Shown one piece after another: positions 61,132 through 64,000 of a DNA stretch of 64,000 nucleotides. The notes under the pieces are model-generated. The model worked only from the letters and a program-made list of their open reading frames with translations. It had not been told where the DNA came from and ran no database searches. The translations under genes were made by a program, and so were the position numbers. Origin of the DNA: Microbispora sp. H13382 (GTDB lineage Bacteria > Actinomycetota > Actinomycetes > Streptosporangiales > Streptosporangiaceae); assembly GCF_014161445.1 (NCBI RefSeq), contig NZ_JABBXA010000006.1, positions 124,001-188,000 on the forward strand, given 5' to 3'. Every line of letters begins with the position of its first letter. The stretch's first letter is position 1.

Positions 61132-61528
61132 CCGCCATCCCCGCCGCGGCACGCTGCGGGTTCGGGCGAGGGCGCCGCGACATGCGACGGGGGCGGGAAA
61201 GTGAAACGGGCGCCGTGTGAACACGACGCCCGTTAAGGACCCAGGGCCCAGCCTTGGGACGGCCTCCCCCCGAATGCCGTCCCTGGCCGGGCCCACCCTC
61301 GGGTCAGGTGCCGAGGGCGCCGGCGTGCGGAAGGGCTCACGACCACGCCGGCCGGCCTTCCCCTGGGTCACCGTGAAGGCCGCAGAACTCATGATGCTCA
61401 TGTGACGGAGCGCGGGATACGGCTCTTACTCATTCGTCGCCGCCGCTTGCCCACTCTTGACCTGGTCGATCTTTCCGCCCCTTCGCCCGCCGTGCCGGGA
61501 AGGCCGTCGCGGGCGGGACAATGGTGAC
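61132..61528. other. 397-base intergenic region between recG and rsmD
   Basis: No supported gene. It has a hairpin AACGGGCG (61205-61212)/CGCCCGTT (61227-61234) with an inner CGTG/CACG stem that can end recG transcription. A CATGA-TGC-TCATG palindrome is at 61390-61402. A 62-codon frame (61217-61405, plus strand) and a frame on the other strand are visible, but neither has a ribosome-binding site. GACAAT at 61517-61522 lies seven bases before the rsmD start and may be a -10. Confidence 0.45.
61205..61234 (+). terminator. Hairpin terminator after recG
   Basis: An 8-bp outer stem, a one-base bulge on each side and a 4-bp inner stem with a TGAA loop, 74 bases past the recG stop. No T run. Confidence 0.5.
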
Positions 61529-62098
61529 GTGACGCGGGTGATCGCAGGGACGGCGGGGGGACGCAGGCTCGCCGTACCGCCGGGGAGATCGACCAGGCCG
61601 ACGAGCGACCGCACCCGGGAGGGCCTGTTCGCCACCGTGGGCTCCACGCTCGGCACGCTCGACGGGGCCCGGGTCCTCGACCTGTACGCCGGGTCGGGCG
61701 CCGTGGGGCTGGAGGCGCTGAGCAGAGGGGCCGCCCACGCGCTGCTGGTCGAGTCGGACGCCAGGGCCGCACGCACGATCAGGGAGAACATCGCGTCGCT
61801 CGGGCTGCCGGGGGCGTCCCTGCGGGCCGAGAAGGTCGAGCGGGTGGTGGGCCGTCCGTGCGAGGAGCCGTACGACTTCGTCTTCGCCGACCCGCCCTAC
61901 GCGGTCTCCGACGAGGCGGTCTCCCGGGTCCTGACGGCGCTGCGCGACAACGGCTGGCTGGCGGAGGGCGCACTCGTGGCCGTGGAGCGGGAGTCGAGGG
62001 GTAAGGACCTGGTGTGGCCCGAGGGCTTCACGGAAGACAGGGTCCGTCGGTACGGCGAAGCGGCCGTTTGGTACGGTCGCGCAGCCGGGAACCCGTAA
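61529..62098 (+). CDS. rsmD: 16S rRNA (guanine(966)-N2)-methyltransferase
   Basis: 189 residues. SAM-binding motif VLDLYAGSGAVGLEAL near 47 and catalytic FADPPY near 120, diagnostic of RsmD. N terminus TRVIAGTAGGRRLAVPPG is typical. GTG 61529 lies seven bases after GACAAT, so the mRNA is possibly leaderless; the frame is open upstream, but that part has no family match. It is followed at 16 bases by coaD, a conserved pair. Confidence 0.94.
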   Translation: MTRVIAGTAGGRRLAVPPGRSTRPTSDRTREGLFATVGSTLGTLDGARVLDLYAGSGAVGLEALSRGAAHALLVESDARAARTIRENIASLGLPGASLRAEKVERVVGRPCEEPYDFVFADPPYAVSDEAVSRVLTALRDNGWLAEGALVAVERESRGKDLVWPEGFTEDRVRRYGEAAVWYGRAAGNP

Positions 62099-62114
62099 AT
62101 CTTGGGGGTGCGCC

Positions 62115-62591
62115 TTGCGTCGCGTCGTCTGCCCGGGATCGTTCGATCCCGTGACCAACGGACATCTGGACATCATCGGCCGGACATCACGGTTGTACGA
62201 CGAGGTCGTCGTGGCCGTGCTCATCAACATCGAGAAGCACAGCCTTTTCACCATCGACGAACGCATCGAGATGCTCCAGGCGGTGACGAAGGAGTACGGC
62301 AACGTCCGCGTGGAGAAGTTCCACGGTCTGCTGGTCGACTTCTGCCGGCAGCAGGGCATCCCGTCCATCGTGAAGGGCCTGCGCGCGGTGAGCGACTTCG
62401 ACTACGAGTTGCAGATGGCCCAGCTCAACTATCGGATGTCGGGTGTGGAGACCTTGTTCATGTCCACCAATCCGGAGTACTCGTTCCTGTCGTCCAGCAG
62501 GCTCAAGGAGATCGCGCGCTACGGCGGGGACGTCTCCGGCCTGGTCCCGGACCTTGTCCACCAGCTGCTCGTGGAGCGGCTCAGAGGCTGA
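62115..62591 (+). CDS. coaD: Phosphopantetheine adenylyltransferase
   Basis: Penultimate step of coenzyme A synthesis. 158 residues. The nucleotidyltransferase motif is VCPGSFDPVTNGHLDII near 6-20, with KGLRAVSDFDYELQMAQLN near 88 and the STNPEYSFLSSSRLKEIA region near 118. Start is TTG 62115, supported by GGGGGTG five bases upstream and by the family N terminus (MRRVVCPGSFDP); no ATG or GTG is suitable. Confidence 0.96.
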   Translation: MRRVVCPGSFDPVTNGHLDIIGRTSRLYDEVVVAVLINIEKHSLFTIDERIEMLQAVTKEYGNVRVEKFHGLLVDFCRQQGIPSIVKGLRAVSDFDYELQMAQLNYRMSGVETLFMSTNPEYSFLSSSRLKEIARYGGDVSGLVPDLVHQLLVERLRG

Positions 62592-62643
62592 ACGAGGGCT
62601 GGTATTCTTGCTTTTCAGCCTTGCACGACGGCGGTGATTCGCC

Positions 62644-63216
62644 ATGCCTAACGAGAGCAGGATGAGTCTGCACAGCCTCGATCCCCGAGCCCCATGGGTG
62701 ATCTCCACCCACGACCTGGGACGTCGACCGGGATCGATGCGCACGCTCAGCCCGGTCCTCCCGGCACCGGCGGATCTCGCGGTCGGAATGATCGGCGTTC
62801 CCAAGGACGCCGACGTCGAGCTGGACATCCGGCTCGAAGCGGTGATGGAGGGCGTGCTCGTGACGGGCACGGCGCATGCTCCCCTGATGGGGGAGTGCTC
62901 GCGCTGCCTGGACCCGTTGACCTCGGAGATCGAGGTCGACTTCCAGGAGCTCTACTTCTACTCGGCGGAGGACGCCGGAGAGGACGATCTGCTCCTCGAC
63001 GGCGAACTGCTCGATCTCGAGCCGGTTTTCCGTGACGCGGTGGTGCTCGCACTGCCGCTGAGCCCGGTGTGCGGTGAGGACTGCCCCGGTCTCTGTGCGG
63101 AGTGCGGGATCAGGCTGGCGGAAGCCGGCCCGGACCACCGGCACGAAGCGGTCGACGCCCGCTGGGCGGCGCTGCAGGGTTTGGTTGTGGAACAGGAAGA
63201 CGATCAGGAGGGTTGA
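62644..63216 (+). CDS. DUF177 / YceD-family protein
   Basis: 190 residues. N-terminal [20 protein letters not shown] and the central strand region lead to [20 protein letters not shown]. The C-terminal zinc-like motif is [13 protein letters not shown] near 147-159. YceD proteins accompany rpmF almost universally and are implicated in 23S rRNA/50S assembly. It lies directly upstream of rpmF (one base between stop and start), so the two are coupled. Confidence 0.93.
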   Translation: MPNESRMSLHSLDPRAPWVISTHDLGRRPGSMRTLSPVLPAPADLAVGMIGVPKDADVELDIRLEAVMEGVLVTGTAHAPLMGECSRCLDPLTSEIEVDFQELYFYSAEDAGEDDLLLDGELLDLEPVFRDAVVLALPLSPVCGEDCPGLCAECGIRLAEAGPDHRHEAVDARWAALQGLVVEQEDDQEG

Positions 63217-63217
63217 C

Positions 63218-63397
63218 GTGGCCGTCCCCAAGCGGAAGATGTCGCGGAGCAACACCCGCGCCCGCAGGTCCCAGTGGAAGGCGGCGGCGGTCGCACTCGT
63301 GAGCTGCCCGCAGTGCCGCTCGCCCAAGCGCCCGCACGTGGCGTGCCCGACCTGCGGCACCTACAACCGCCGTCAGGTCGTCGAGCCGTCGGCCTGA
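63218..63397 (+). CDS. rpmF: 50S ribosomal protein L32
   Basis: 59 residues. N terminus [20 protein letters not shown] is invariant-like, and zinc Cys pairs are in CPQCRSP and CPTCGTY. GTG 63218 follows an AGGAGGG site. Second gene of the DUF177-rpmF pair, closed by a hairpin. Confidence 0.97.
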   Translation: MAVPKRKMSRSNTRARRSQWKAAAVALVSCPQCRSPKRPHVACPTCGTYNRRQVVEPSA

Positions 63398-63421
63398 TCG
63401 CGCGTTAGGCGGACATCGGGA

Positions 63422-63455
63422 CGCCGGCCGGATCGTCAAGGCGATCCGGTCGGCG
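63422..63455 (+). terminator. rpmF terminator
   Basis: CGCCGGCCGGATCG (63422-63435) and CGATCCGGTCGGCG (63442-63455) form a 14-bp stem (one G-T pair) with a 6-nt loop, 24 bases past the rpmF stop. Confidence 0.8.
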
Positions 63456-63522
63456 TTACCGTGCTTCACAGGAACGTGCGGTGGCGGTTGGACGGTACGC
63501 ACCCACATGCACGCCCGCGGCC

Positions 63523-63570
63523 GTGGTGGACGCCGGGGCCATCGGCTCCCGGCGGACCGGCGTCCACCAC
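63523..63570 (+). promoter_or_regulatory. Long hairpin in the rnc leader
   Basis: GTGGTGGACGCCGG (63523-63536) and CCGGCGTCCACCAC (63557-63570) are perfect 14-bp inverted arms around a 20-nt loop that can itself fold. The hairpin lies 75 bases before the rnc ATG. A double-stranded leader upstream of the RNase III gene could be a cleavage site for autoregulation, as in E. coli; here that is inference. Confidence 0.5.
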
Positions 63571-63644
63571 GCCTTCGGGCCTTCGGCCGGTCCACCTGCC
63601 TCCCGTGCACGGCCCTGCCTGCACATAGGAGTTGGGAGGATTTC

Positions 63645-64000
63645 ATGGCCGCGCCGTCTGTAAAACCCGTCCCCGTCGAGGTCGCCAGGGACGAGCTTTT
63701 CCAGGTGCTGAACGTCAGGCTCAGCACCGGCATCCTGGAGCGGGCGCTGACGCACCGCTCGTACGCGTACGAGAACGGCGGGCTGCCGACGAACGAGCGC
63801 CTGGAGTTCCTGGGCGACTCGGTGCTGGGTCTCGTGGTGACGGACACGCTGTTCCGCAACCACCCGGACCTGCCGGAGGGCCAGCTCGCCAAGCTGCGCG
63901 CCGCCGTGGTCAACATGCGGGCCCTCGCGGACGTCGCCAGGACGCTGGACCTCGGCAAATACCTGCGGCTGGGCCGCGGCGAGGAAGGCACGGGCGGGCG
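63645..64000 (+). CDS. rnc: Ribonuclease III, 5' part (cut by window end)
   Basis: First 118 residues of the double-strand-specific endoribonuclease. The signature [16 protein letters not shown] (catalytic Glu/Asp) is near 47, with [13 protein letters not shown] before it and [15 protein letters not shown] after. The ATG has a GGGAGGA site. The second catalytic cluster and the dsRNA-binding domain lie beyond the window. Confidence 0.96.
   Translation, partial: MAAPSVKPVPVEVARDELFQVLNVRLSTGILERALTHRSYAYENGGLPTNERLEFLGDSVLGLVVTDTLFRNHPDLPEGQLAKLRAAVVNMRALADVARTLDLGKYLRLGRGEEGTGG

Noticed and set aside
57178..61401. A 1,407-codon open frame on the minus strand
   Set aside because: It runs antisense through the DAK2-type gene and recG, is rich in His/Arg/Val/Gly as expected of high-GC antisense frames and has no domain or ribosome-binding site. 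It is a shadow of real genes.
61217..61405. 62-codon plus-strand frame after recG, and an overlapping minus-strand frame starting MSIMSSAAFTVTQ
   Set aside because: The minus frame briefly resembles a peptide-precursor leader, but neither has a ribosome-binding site, and the plus frame starts within the recG terminator hairpin.

Overview
The window is a high-GC (roughly 70% or more), densely coded stretch of an actinomycete chromosome. Gene content and order (ilvB-ilvN-ilvC-serA, leuB-ilvE, gltX with Gln and Glu tRNAs, an IclR regulator divergent from leuC-leuD-HU, cofC-plsC-gpsA-ddl-thiL-thiD-rpmB-recG-rsmD-coaD-rpmF-rnc) match the conserved core of spore-forming actinomycetes as I remember it from Streptomyces. 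The accessory genes and codon use suggest a member of the Streptosporangiales or a near relative. I cannot name a species from sequence alone. No phage, transposase, integrase or CRISPR array is visible.

Layout. 1-3.2 kb: a membrane-bound GGDEF/EAL protein and a small secreted Cys-containing protein. 3.3-7 kb: ilvB-ilvN-ilvC behind a complete attenuator (leader peptide with an Ile-Leu-Val-Val-Leu run, antiterminator, terminator). 7-13 kb (minus strand): cell-envelope genes (D-Ala-D-Ala carboxypeptidase, FHA protein, CAP-domain secreted protein), a sugar:cation symporter and an unknown protein. 13.4-22.5 kb: serA, a conserved-looking micro-protein, a ROK regulator, leuB, ilvE, two small secreted proteins and cimA, which has its own attenuator. 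22.5-25 kb: a truncated haemoglobin, a flavohaemoglobin-type reductase and a DivIVA-like coiled-coil protein in one overlapping operon. 25-29.9 kb: accessory enzymes (heparinase-like, isochorismatase-like with its AraC/DJ-1 regulator, HD protein, IsdG-type monooxygenase with a His-Gly repeat). 29.9-34.7 kb: FAH-family protein, gltX, M3 peptidase and three tRNAs. 34.7-38.8 kb: alpha/beta hydrolase with a TetR regulator, MgtC protein, acidic HEAT-like unknown. 38.8-42.3 kb: ndgR-type regulator divergent from leuC-leuD-small ORF-HU. 42.4-48 kb: PAS/GAF/SpoIIE phosphatase, two tiny genes, a CSD-like protein, an MFS relic, and a TetR/MFS efflux pair with an array of palindromes. 48.1-64 kb: cofC and the housekeeping block ending in a truncated rnc.

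Metabolic logic. With cimA, leuC/leuD, leuB, ilvB/N, ilvC and ilvE all within 38 kb, the region encodes most of the threonine-independent (citramalate) route to isoleucine and much of valine and leucine synthesis. ilvD, ilvA and leuA are not in the window. Control appears layered: ribosome-mediated attenuation at ilvB and cimA, and TCTC-N5/7-GAGA palindromes in the ndgR-leuC intergenic region and over the cimA promoter that look like sites for the NdgR-type regulator.

Most notable for follow-up: the cimA attenuator and its shared architecture with the ilvB leader; the repeated TCTC/GAGA operators; the globin-flavohaemoglobin-DivIVA operon with its long untranslated leader; thiL apparently starting at an ATC codon; the paired small secreted proteins; the two micro-genes with strong Shine-Dalgarno sites flanking an 18-bp palindrome; and a frameshifted MFS relic.
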